Source: a virus
IMG/VR virus record: IMGVR_UViG_3300032288_001908
Span: 1 to 37,197 of that record
DNA length: 37,197 bases
Strand: one strand, 5' to 3'
Shown here in pieces: positions 29,098 through 36,709 of this stretch. Positions within the stretch are counted from its first letter, which is position 1. Each line of letters begins with the position of its first letter. The notes beneath the pieces are model-generated. The model worked only from the letters and a program-made list of their open reading frames with translations. It had not been told where the DNA came from and ran no database searches. The translations under genes and the position numbers were made by a program.

Positions 29098-30195
29098 ATG
29101 TTAGCTGATCGACTTCGCATGGCGGTAAACGCCAACTCTGTCCCACCGGCTGCACCGGGGCAACAGCTTTATAGCGTCGCTGGGACGTACAACTTTATTG
29201 TTCCAACGGGTGTAACGTCAATTTGCTTTTGCTGTGTTGGCGGCGGCGGCGCTGGAGCAAATGGGAATGTTTCAACTACTTCCACAACAAATGGAGGGTA
29301 TGGAGCTGGCGGGGGCGGTCTTTTATACACTAATAACGTCAGCGTAACTCCCGGCGCGTCATACATTGTTGTTGTTGGAGCTGGCGGAAATCCAACCACA
29401 GGCGCTGCGGGAAACGGGAACCCAGGAGGAAGCAGCTATATCCAAATCTCTCCGTACCAATACACAGCCGCTGGTGGCACTGGTGGAACATTTTCTGCTG
29501 CTGGTGGCGGCGGTACTGGCGATGGCGGAGGCGCGAGTGGTGTCACTGTGATGAGTGGCGGCAATGGCGGGATTTCACGGTATTCTACAACACAGTGGTA
29601 TGACGCTGGGTGGCAAAACTACTACTACGTAGGCGGTGGCGGTGGAGGCGGTGCTGCGGGATATTCTGCAAACGGTGGAGCTGGAGGAAATGCTGGAAGC
29701 GTAAATCTCAGCGTTGCAGCAAGCAGTGGAGCTACCAGTACCAACGGAGGAGGCGGAGGGTCTGGCGGCTGGTCTGGCGAAATTATTGATGGAGATAATG
29801 GTATATACGCTCCATATGTAACAGGCGGTGGCGGCGGTGGCGGTGTAGGAATGAAGGGGCTTGGAGTTTCAGGCGCCTTAGGTGGAAGCGGAAACGATAC
29901 GGGCGTTGGAGGGTATGCTACATACCCGGCACAAGGCGGTGGTGGCGGCAGCACCAACGGCTATGGGACAAACACTGGCACAACGGGTGGGCAAAGTGTT
30001 GCCGGTGATGTTGGAGGGTCCGGAGGGTTCCCCGGCGGAGGCGGCGGAGGCGGAGGAACACAAGTGACATATATCCCTCCAACGCCATTCCCCGATAGCG
30101 CAACGTATGCAGTTGGTGGGCAAGGAGGAGTTGGCGCTGTACGCATTATTTGGGGCACAGGTCGATCATATCCTAACAACGCATCGGACGTATGA
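29098..30195 (+). CDS. Glycine-rich adhesin (polyglycine-type tail fibre tip)
   Basis: The protein has 365 residues. Residues 1-25 repeat the fibre's LADRL-type beginning. A beta domain (YNFIVPTGVTSICFCCVGGGGAG) follows, then about 250 residues of glycine runs broken by short Ser/Thr/Asn/Tyr segments, and a C-terminal GGVGAVRIIWGTGRSYP motif common in phage glycine-rich fibre proteins. Such runs can pack as polyglycine II helices, as in the gp38-type adhesins of T4-like phages, where the loops set host range. The codons (GGA, GCT, ACA) differ from the genome backbone. It lies between the fibre gene and a fibre chaperone. Confidence 0.78.
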   Translation: MLADRLRMAVNANSVPPAAPGQQLYSVAGTYNFIVPTGVTSICFCCVGGGGAGANGNVSTTSTTNGGYGAGGGGLLYTNNVSVTPGASYIVVVGAGGNPTTGAAGNGNPGGSSYIQISPYQYTAAGGTGGTFSAAGGGGTGDGGGASGVTVMSGGNGGISRYSTTQWYDAGWQNYYYVGGGGGGGAAGYSANGGAGGNAGSVNLSVAASSGATSTNGGGGGSGGWSGEIIDGDNGIYAPYVTGGGGGGGVGMKGLGVSGALGGSGNDTGVGGYATYPAQGGGGGSTNGYGTNTGTTGGQSVAGDVGGSGGFPGGGGGGGGTQVTYIPPTPFPDSATYAVGGQGGVGAVRIIWGTGRSYPNNASDV

Positions 30196-30704
30196 ACATT
30201 CTATCTGATTCTGATCTGTTGGTAATCAAAGAGTTTAACAATCAGCCAGAAGGTTATCCGCTGACGTATAGCAACTTTCGTTTGATTAACCCGCAGGTCT
30301 CGTTCCCGGATACACCAGACAATTCATTTTTGGTCGATTTCGGATACAAGGTTTTTAAATTCACGAATCGGCCACCGGTCCCGCAGTTTGAGAATTGCGA
30401 GGACGGGCCGATTGTCTGGGATGCGGTAAAAGATGCGTATACCAATACCTACGTCTTTACGCCCTATTCGCAACAGCAGATGGATCAAGCACGACAAAAT
30501 GCGATTGGCGGTTTGACGTACACGAAAAACCAGTTTTTGTATCAGTGTGATTGGACGCAACTGCCCGATGTGACGCTGACGCCGAGCGAGGTAGCGGATT
30601 GGCGCGTGTATCGTCAGCAGCTCCGTGACTATATGGACACCGTGGTCGACCCGTTTAACCCTCCCGCGTGGCCGGTGCCACCGGCATCTACCACCTCGGC
30701 TTAA
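30192..30704 (+). CDS. Tail fibre assembly chaperone (probable)
   Basis: The ATG at 30192 overlaps the adhesin stop. The protein has 170 residues. The C-terminal part, about residues 105-155, carries the hallmark pattern of this family: RxNxFLYQCDWTQLPDVTLT, then EVADWRVYRQQLRD, followed by a short Pro-rich end. The N-terminal half is divergent. Members help fold or attach the adjacent fibre. The location immediately after the adhesin fits well. Confidence 0.8.
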   Translation: MNILSDSDLLVIKEFNNQPEGYPLTYSNFRLINPQVSFPDTPDNSFLVDFGYKVFKFTNRPPVPQFENCEDGPIVWDAVKDAYTNTYVFTPYSQQQMDQARQNAIGGLTYTKNQFLYQCDWTQLPDVTLTPSEVADWRVYRQQLRDYMDTVVDPFNPPAWPVPPASTTSA

Positions 30705-30713
30705 GGGCGTCTT

Positions 30714-31109
30714 ATGTCGGTCACACTAAATATCAATCTGAAAAACGATCTGCTGGACGGGATCGACACGGTATTTAACAACGGGACGCTAGAGATCCGG
30801 ACGGGTGCGCCTCCTGGGGCGGGGGCAACGGCCACCGGTACCGTCCTGGTGACGATTACGCTGCCAGCGGATGCGTTCAATCCAGCGAGCGGCGGTCAGA
30901 AAACCAAGTCTGGCACATGGCAGGATCTTGCGGCTGACGCGACCGGCACTGCGGGATACTTCCGGATGACGAATACGGGCGGGAGCCGCGTCCTGGAAGG
31001 GACGGTCACGGCGACGGGTGGCGGCGGGGATATGCAACTCGACAATACGTCGATTGCGGTGGGGCAGCAGGTCACGGTCACGGCGTTCACGTTGAGCAGC
31101 GGCAACTAA
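30714..31109 (+). CDS. Small beta-rich structural protein, paralogue A
   Basis: This 131-residue protein has a short N-terminal helix (LKNDLLDGIDTVFNNG) and then Gly/Thr-rich strands: GTLEIRTG, VLVTITLP, YFRMTN and LDNTSIAVGQQVTVTAFTL. The next gene encodes a protein with the same layout and the same LDNTSI...GQ.VT ending, so the two are tandem paralogues. This family is common among environmental phages beside fibre genes but has no known function. It is probably a virion surface protein. Confidence 0.7.
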   Translation: MSVTLNINLKNDLLDGIDTVFNNGTLEIRTGAPPGAGATATGTVLVTITLPADAFNPASGGQKTKSGTWQDLAADATGTAGYFRMTNTGGSRVLEGTVTATGGGGDMQLDNTSIAVGQQVTVTAFTLSSGN

Positions 31110-31122
31110 CTTAGGGGGCAAT

Positions 31123-31503
31123 ATGGCGGTCACGTATAGCACGGCCACGAAGTCGGCGCGGATGACGGCGGTAGCAAATCAGATTGACGGTGGCGCGGCG
31201 GCTGGTGTTTTGCAGATTGGGACGACCGGGATGGCGACGGTACTTGCTGAGATTACGCTCAATGATCCGTGCGGAACAGTCACGAACGGTGTCCTGACGT
31301 TTTCCGGGTTTCCGAAGTCGGACATCTCGGCTAACGCCACGGGTACGGCGGCAGCGGCACGTATCCGGGATAGCAACGCGGTCGACATCATTACGGGTCT
31401 GACGGTCGGGACGTCGGGGCAGGACATTAACCTGGACAACACCTCGATCAATACCGGCCAGACCGTCACGATTACCAGCGCGACGATCACGCACGCGCCG
31501 TAA
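31123..31503 (+). CDS. Small beta-rich structural protein, paralogue B
   Basis: This 126-residue protein starts after an AGGGGGC ribosome site. It shares with paralogue A an N-terminal helix followed by GVLQIGT, VLAEITL, ATGTAAAARIRD and LDNTSINTGQTVTITSATI segments. Identity is moderate, so the duplication is not recent. It contains one cysteine that A lacks. Same likely role: small surface-exposed virion protein. Confidence 0.7.
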   Translation: MAVTYSTATKSARMTAVANQIDGGAAAGVLQIGTTGMATVLAEITLNDPCGTVTNGVLTFSGFPKSDISANATGTAAAARIRDSNAVDIITGLTVGTSGQDINLDNTSINTGQTVTITSATITHAP

Positions 31504-31523
31504 GCCGGTAGTAGTAAACCGGT

Positions 31524-33992
31524 ATGGCGCTTGGTACACCCACCGACGGCGGCGCGGCGTATTCCGCGACAAACGGCACATCGGTCGCGCCTGTCTATCC
31601 CGCAGGTATTGCGGCCAATGATGTGGTGTTGTTGGTCGTTGGGCAAAAGCCAAGCGCGGCAAACGGTGGCACGGTCACCACGCCGACAGGATGGACGCTT
31701 CGCGAATCGCTGACGGGCGCTGGAGGATATGGCGCAACGCTCGGCGCGGATACTGGCAACACCAACCTGTTCATTTATAGTAAAGACACAGTTGCCGGAA
31801 CAGAAACAGGGACACTGACCGTCACGATCGGCGCGAATAGCGTCTCTTGGGCGCTCATTGTGCGTATTCCCACGGCGGGTGTCGGTGCCACGTTTGCGTA
31901 TGGAAGCGCGGACGGATCGCGCACGACCGCGCCGACGAGTGGTGTGGCATTTACTACAGTCCTAACGAACGGGACAACCGCGCCAGCGTTGCAGTCGGGT
32001 GATATGGCCGTGTGGGCCATGTGCATTCCGACGGACGTCAACCTAAACTGGGCCAGTTTGCCAACCCTTACTTCCACCGGCACCACGTTTGCCACAGCGG
32101 TGGAGTTGGAGGAGCCGAACAACGGCAACGGCAACGACATTGGTGGGTATGTCGCGTATGCGTTAGCGACGGCGGGGACGAGCGCGGTCGCGCCGACGGT
32201 TGGCGTGACGGGCACGGGCACGATGACGAACGTGCGTGGCCCGATTGCGTTGGTTCGCGTGCGCGAGACGTTGCCGACAATTAGCGGCAGTTTGGCGGTC
32301 ACAGAATCCGGCGCAGATACGTTTGCCGGATTGGGTGATGTCATTGTATCCGGCGCGTTTGCGGCGACGGAGACGGGCAACGATACGTTTGCGGCTACAG
32401 GAACGGTCGCATGGCCTGAGGTAACGGGCACGTTGGCGGCGACGGAATCCGGCGCGGATACGTTTGCCGCGACGGGATCGGTCACTGACCCGGCGATCAC
32501 GGGCACGTTGGCCGCGACGGAATCCGGCGCGGATACGGCGACGATCGCGGGTCAGGTCATTGTTGCGGGGACGTTTGGCGCGACAGAATCCGGTGCGGAT
32601 GTCCTGGCGGCGACGGGCACGGTTGCGTGGCCGACGATTTCCGGGGCATTGGCGGCGAGCGAAAACGGGTTCGATACGTTTGCGGCATTGGGCGCGGTTG
32701 AGATCCGCGGAATCCTAGCGGCGACGGAATCCGGCGACGATGCGTTTGCGGGGTCCGGTTCGGTTGTTGTTGCGGGGACGTTAAGCGCGACGGAATTGGG
32801 ATCGGACGTTTTTGCAGCCGCGGGGACGGTGGAGATCCGCGGGGCGTTGGATGCGACGGAAACGGGCGCGGATACGTTCCTGGCGAGTGGCGCGGTCACA
32901 ATCTCGGGCGCGTTGAGTGCGACGGAATCCGGCGCGGATGTCCTCGCGGCGGTAGGTCAGGTAGTGGTTTTCGGCGCGTTGGCGGTGACCGAATCCGGCG
33001 ATGATGCGTTTGCGGCGGCGGGGACGGTCGATGTCCTTGGGGCGTTGGCGGGAGTCGAGGTTGGGTCGGATACGTTCCTGGCGAACGGCGCGGTTGAAAT
33101 TGCGGGGACGTTGGCCGCGATTGAGACGGGAGAGGATACGTTCGCGGCGAGCGGGTCGGTCACCGATCCGGCGATTGTTGGGGATTTCGCGGCGGTTGAA
33201 GTCGGGACCGACACGACGGCAATAGATGGCCGCGTGCTGGTTGCGGGTTCTCTCGCGGCTGACGAAACGGGCGCGGATACGGCGGCGATTGCGGGGACAG
33301 TAGCAATCGCGGGGTCGGGGACGGCGGTCCTCGGACTCGATGTTTCGGCGTTTATGGAAAATACGTCGAACGTCACGGCCGTCATTTTTATCGTGCAAAC
33401 GGTCGAAGCGTCGGTCACGTCGGCGGTTGACGGGTCGGCGGTCTGTTCCCTGATCGTCAATAGCGCGGCGACGGGGGCGGTCGCGAGTGCGGCGACGGCG
33501 ACGGCGGCGTTGTTGGTAGATGCTGACGGGGCGGCGGCGGTCGATATATCGGCGGTGGGCGCGGCGTCCCTAGGGATTGAGGCGAGCGCCGCGGCGGTCA
33601 CGAATACCCGCGGCGAGGGAGCGGCGGTCCTAGCGATCGGTACAGATGCGACGGGATCGGTAGCAATCCTGGCGACGGGTCAGGCGGGGTTGGTGGTCGG
33701 CGTCGCGGCGACGGGTCAGACGGACGGCAATGTTGCGTTTGTCGTCCTGACGATTGGCGTCACAGCGACGGTCTCGATTCCGGTGCCGGTGACGGTAGTT
33801 CCCGCTAATACGCTCCGAATTGCGGCAAATAAAGCAACAACCGGGGTGCGGGTGGTCGATCGTTTGTGTACGGCTATGCCGCGCATTTCGACGACGAAAA
33901 CGGATAGCATTAATAGCGGCCCTCGGGTACGCACGACCAGCGTTGTGACGACGCGGCGGGTTCGGGCCGTGGCGTCCATTATTCCACGATAA
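31524..33992 (+). CDS. Large repeat protein, 15 units of about 22-25 residues
   Basis: The protein has 822 residues. Residues 1-250 form an N-terminal beta domain with a LVVGQK and GWTLRESLTG pattern, similar to N-terminal parts of other phage surface proteins. Residues about 253-594 are 15 tandem repeats with consensus GxLAATESGADTFAAxGxV followed by a short linker of 2-5 residues. Residues 595-822 are Ala/Val-rich strands and a basic C terminus. A repetitive beta structure on the virion surface is likely. No catalytic motif or signal peptide is seen. Binding to host or environmental glycans is possible but not shown. Confidence 0.75.
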   Translation: MALGTPTDGGAAYSATNGTSVAPVYPAGIAANDVVLLVVGQKPSAANGGTVTTPTGWTLRESLTGAGGYGATLGADTGNTNLFIYSKDTVAGTETGTLTVTIGANSVSWALIVRIPTAGVGATFAYGSADGSRTTAPTSGVAFTTVLTNGTTAPALQSGDMAVWAMCIPTDVNLNWASLPTLTSTGTTFATAVELEEPNNGNGNDIGGYVAYALATAGTSAVAPTVGVTGTGTMTNVRGPIALVRVRETLPTISGSLAVTESGADTFAGLGDVIVSGAFAATETGNDTFAATGTVAWPEVTGTLAATESGADTFAATGSVTDPAITGTLAATESGADTATIAGQVIVAGTFGATESGADVLAATGTVAWPTISGALAASENGFDTFAALGAVEIRGILAATESGDDAFAGSGSVVVAGTLSATELGSDVFAAAGTVEIRGALDATETGADTFLASGAVTISGALSATESGADVLAAVGQVVVFGALAVTESGDDAFAAAGTVDVLGALAGVEVGSDTFLANGAVEIAGTLAAIETGEDTFAASGSVTDPAIVGDFAAVEVGTDTTAIDGRVLVAGSLAADETGADTAAIAGTVAIAGSGTAVLGLDVSAFMENTSNVTAVIFIVQTVEASVTSAVDGSAVCSLIVNSAATGAVASAATATAALLVDADGAAAVDISAVGAASLGIEASAAAVTNTRGEGAAVLAIGTDATGSVAILATGQAGLVVGVAATGQTDGNVAFVVLTIGVTATVSIPVPVTVVPANTLRIAANKATTGVRVVDRLCTAMPRISTTKTDSINSGPRVRTTSVVTTRRVRAVASIIPR
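32280..33305 (+). repeat. Coding tandem repeats, about 66-75 bp, 15 units
   Basis: Each unit encodes GxLAATESGADTFAAxGxV plus a linker. Eleven units are 22 residues; four have an extra 3 residues (a WP or DP insertion). DNA copies are diverged in third positions, so the array is old or under diversifying drift, not a recent expansion. Confidence 0.85.
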
Positions 33993-34004
33993 AGCGGGGG
34001 CGGC

Positions 34005-34355
34005 ATGAACGGGATACAAGCGGTCAGCGGATTGGACGACCTGTTTTATGACGTCACGTTGACGGACGAAAGCACGGGCGCGGCGTTAAATCCCGCGGCG
34101 GTATCCGCGGTCACGGTCGGGATGTGCCGTTTGAATACGACCACGCCGCTGGGTCCAACGGCCACGCAGTTGCTACTAAGCCAAGGCAACGGGCGGTGGA
34201 CGGGATTGCATGACGACGCAAATATCTCGGCCGCGTTGACGGCGGGTGGTGTTGTGATTGGGCAGAAGTTTGACCTGATCTTGACGATTGGGACGCTTGG
34301 GGTCCGAAAGCTCGGAACGTGTCAACGGGTGGCGGTGGTCGAGGTTGGACCATAA
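34005..34355 (+). CDS. Hypothetical structural protein (116 aa)
   Basis: This 116-residue protein begins MNGIQAVSGLDDLFYDVTLTDES and reads as a small Ig-like beta domain: strands DLFYDVTLTD, VTVGMCRL, RWTGLHDD and KFDLILTIG. It has a GGGGGCGGC site before its ATG. Small proteins of this pattern often accompany phage repeat proteins. No specific family is recognised. A hairpin follows directly (34356-34373). Confidence 0.62.
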   Translation: MNGIQAVSGLDDLFYDVTLTDESTGAALNPAAVSAVTVGMCRLNTTTPLGPTATQLLLSQGNGRWTGLHDDANISAALTAGGVVIGQKFDLILTIGTLGVRKLGTCQRVAVVEVGP

Positions 34356-34373
34356 GTCAATGGGTCCGTTGAC
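34356..34373 (+). terminator. Hairpin between structural genes, weak terminator candidate
   Basis: GTCAATG (34356-34362) pairs with CGTTGAC (34367-34373) over 7 bp including one G-U, with a GGTC tetraloop. It starts at the base after the TAA stop and lacks a T-run. The remaining gap to 34429 holds a TAAGGAG ribosome site and a 12-mer TTACCGCAGGAG (34396-34407) that also occurs at 8198-8209. Confidence 0.4.
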
Positions 34374-34429
34374 GGTCGGGGGCAGACGGCCGAAATTACC
34401 GCAGGAGCCTTTCTAAGGAGCGTCCCGTT

Positions 34430-35410
34430 ATGCTCGGAACCTTTCCGCTAAGTACCCTACCGCTGTCGTCCCTCGGGACGGTGGCGCTGGCGTTGTCGGC
34501 GGCGGTCGGGACGTTCAATAGTAGCGGTCAGACGGCGGCATTCCGTCTCAATCGAGCGTCCGAGGTCGGCGCGTTTGCGTTGACGGGCCAAGCGGCAACG
34601 ACGACCCGCACGGGAATCGTCCCTGGAGCGGCGGGGTCGTTTGTCCTGGCGGGTCAGGCGGCGACGATCCAACGGACGGCGATAGTGTCTGGCGGTGCGG
34701 GATCGTTTGTCCTGACGGGTCAGGCGGCGACGGTTCAAGCGACGCGAGTTCTGGCAAGTAGCGCGGGATCGTTTGCCGCGGTGGGGTTTCCGGCGCAATT
34801 CCATACGATTCGGCAGTCCGGGGCGGCGGCGTTTGTCCTGACGGGGAAAGCGGCGACGTTTGCGACGGGGAACGGGGTGCAGGGTGGACCGGGAACCTTT
34901 GCGCTGACGGGACAGGCGGCGACGTTTGCCGCAAGTTTGAGCGTTGCGGGTGGTCCGGGGACGTTCACGGCGACGGGCCAGACGGCGGTGTTGCGCTACG
35001 GTCGCTCGATTACGGGCGGCGTCGGAGCGTTTCACGTCACGGGTCAGGCCGCGGAGTTGCTTCGCGGATACCAGTTTGGGGCAAATCCTGGCGCGTTTGC
35101 GCTATCGGGCCAAGCCGCGGGATTGTTGCGCGGTCGAGTTATTGGGGTCGATGGCGGTGCGTTTGCCTTGACGGGTCAGGCGGCGGCGTTTGCGGTCACG
35201 CTACGTATCCCGTGTGCTGTCGGGGCGTTGGCGTTGACGGGACAGGCGGCGCGGCTCGGCCGCGGTCGCGTGCTTATGGCCGATCGTGGCATATTTATCC
35301 TGACCGGAAATGCGGCTGGTTTGCAAGAAGATACGGTGGTCCGACTTCGCGGCCGGGATTTCTCCGGGTCGCAGTATCTGGTGCGGGATGAATCGGAGGG
35401 CTACTGGTAA
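34430..35410 (+). CDS. Repeat protein, 13 units of about 22 residues
   Basis: The protein has 326 residues. The N terminus (LGTFPLSTLPLSSLG) is a conserved beginning seen in phage repeat proteins of this kind. Residues about 26-300 are 13 tandem units with consensus GxFALTGQAAxxxxGRxIxxx. The last 25 residues (RDFSGSQYLVRDESEGYW) are unique and acidic. The unit length nearly equals that of the repeat protein upstream, but the consensus sequences differ. It has a TAAGGAG site and its stop overlaps the next ATG. Likely a beta-repeat virion surface protein of unknown function. Confidence 0.75.
   Translation: MLGTFPLSTLPLSSLGTVALALSAAVGTFNSSGQTAAFRLNRASEVGAFALTGQAATTTRTGIVPGAAGSFVLAGQAATIQRTAIVSGGAGSFVLTGQAATVQATRVLASSAGSFAAVGFPAQFHTIRQSGAAAFVLTGKAATFATGNGVQGGPGTFALTGQAATFAASLSVAGGPGTFTATGQTAVLRYGRSITGGVGAFHVTGQAAELLRGYQFGANPGAFALSGQAAGLLRGRVIGVDGGAFALTGQAAAFAVTLRIPCAVGALALTGQAARLGRGRVLMADRGIFILTGNAAGLQEDTVVRLRGRDFSGSQYLVRDESEGYW
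34505..35330 (+). repeat. Coding tandem repeats, about 66 bp, 13 units
   Basis: Units encode GxFALTGQAA plus a variable 12-residue part. Units 1 and 5 are shorter (20 residues). The GGTCAGGCGGCG-like DNA core is well kept, while the remainder varies. Confidence 0.85.
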
Positions 35411-35775
35411 TGGCAACGCCTGTCACATATAAGCGAATCCACACGGCCAATGCGTTCCTGGCGCGGTCGGTGATCGAGCGGTATGACGCGACGACGGATG
35501 CGTATATTCCGTATACGAACGGGTCGGCGACGACGACGGTCGGCTACTATACGGGGATGGATGGCACGGGCGCAATTGCGGGGCTCACTGGATTGCCGAT
35601 GGCCGAGGTGGCAGGAGCGCCGGGAACCTATGCGGCCACGGTGCCGTCGGCGTTGTTGACCGCGCTCACGCCGTACGACGGGCAGGTCATCTATCAGATC
35701 GTCCGAGCGGGGGCGACGAATAACCTGCAAGTCGTGACACCGTTGATGGTGACGGTGCCGCGGTGGGCGCAATGA
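35410..35775 (+). CDS. Hypothetical structural protein (121 aa)
   Basis: The ATG overlaps the preceding TAA by one base. The 121-residue protein has a Tyr/Thr-rich middle (YTGMDGTGAIAGLTG) and ends in strands (GQVIYQIVRAG, VTPLMVTVPR). No motif is recognised. Translational coupling to the repeat protein on one side and to the tail completion gene on the other suggests a virion role. Confidence 0.62.
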   Translation: MATPVTYKRIHTANAFLARSVIERYDATTDAYIPYTNGSATTTVGYYTGMDGTGAIAGLTGLPMAEVAGAPGTYAATVPSALLTALTPYDGQVIYQIVRAGATNNLQVVTPLMVTVPRWAQ

Positions 35776-36161
35776 GCGTCACGGTCGTCAATAAGAGCGG
35801 GGCGGTCCCTGGTCGATGGGATGACGCAAGCCGTTTGGGATTGGCGGCGGCGGTCAACGTCCTAAAAACGGCAGTCCTGAAAGAGTTTGGGTCGGACTAC
35901 TATAAAGGCGGAGCGTTCCGCTCGACGTTGCAGGTCAAGCAATCGGTTCGGGTATTGCAGCCGTACAAGACGCCGAGCGGATGGGAAACCATTATCGGGA
36001 CGAAGCATATTGAGGCGCTGTATTGGGAGCTTGGGCACCAGAACCGATGGACGCGGAAGTATGAACGGCGGCGTATTTGGGAACCGGCCGGGATTTCCAG
36101 CACGTCCGATATGCGGTCGGCGTACGGGCGCGTGGTGGCGCGAGTTATGGGGAAGGCGTAA
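35772..36161 (+). CDS. Tail completion/neck protein, HK97 gp10-like
   Basis: I use the ATG at 35772, which overlaps the preceding TGA; a GTG at 35763 is possible. The 129-residue protein has the gp10-family look: a long N-terminal helix (GLAAAVNVLKTAVLKEF), a central strand pair, and the motif HIEALYWELGHQNRW...RRRIWEPAG. HK97 gp10-type proteins join the tail terminator region to the head. It overlaps the next gene by one base (TAATG). Confidence 0.75.
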   Translation: MSVTVVNKSGAVPGRWDDASRLGLAAAVNVLKTAVLKEFGSDYYKGGAFRSTLQVKQSVRVLQPYKTPSGWETIIGTKHIEALYWELGHQNRWTRKYERRRIWEPAGISSTSDMRSAYGRVVARVMGKA

Positions 36162-36667
36162 TGGGCCAGCAAAAGCCGAGGTATGTCGTCCCTGGGAGCC
36201 TGAATAAGGCGCAAGCGACCAATTCAACGGTCCAGATTTACGCGACAATCCGGCAGGCGTTGTTGGATTACGTGACGCCGCAGAAGGAGATGTTGCGGGA
36301 GATCGTGGGCGACCCGCCGCGGATCTACGTCCGGTCGGCACCGGACGGGGTAATCTTTCCCTACCTGACCCTGTTGATGTCGCGCACGTCCCTGGCGGCG
36401 TATAATGGGTACCGGGAGACGGCGTTGCTAGAAGTGCAGTGCCTTGGGCGTCCGGAGTCGCAGTTGCCGATGGTGGAAACGGCGATGGATCTGGTCGATC
36501 AATGCCTGACGGCATATACCAATCCCGCGTCGGGGTTGATCGTCGGGCGATCGCGGACGCGGGACACGGTGCCGATGTTTAGCGATCCCGCGGAATCGAC
36601 GGTTGTTGGGGTAGTAGCGCGGTATGAGTTGTTTTTATGGCCCACAGTATTGACCTCTCGGGCCTAG
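36161..36667 (+). CDS. Tail terminator protein (probable)
   Basis: The ATG at 36161 overlaps the preceding stop. The 168-residue protein has a first helix (VQIYATIRQALLDYV), the pattern IYVRSAPDGVIFPYLTLLMSR, a strand ALLEVQCLG and a long helix (METAMDLVDQCLTAY). This is the general layout of lambda gpU-like terminators, which cap the tail tube. It lies between the gp10-like protein and the tube protein, the expected position. Confidence 0.75.
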   Translation: MGQQKPRYVVPGSLNKAQATNSTVQIYATIRQALLDYVTPQKEMLREIVGDPPRIYVRSAPDGVIFPYLTLLMSRTSLAAYNGYRETALLEVQCLGRPESQLPMVETAMDLVDQCLTAYTNPASGLIVGRSRTRDTVPMFSDPAESTVVGVVARYELFLWPTVLTSRA

Positions 36668-36709
36668 GGTGCAGGGCGCAGGGTTCACTTTTTCTGAGGA
36701 TATGACACG

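Noticed and set aside
32280-33305. CRISPR-like or noncoding repeat array
   Set aside because: The period is a multiple of three, the frame is open throughout, and variation follows codon positions. These are protein repeats.
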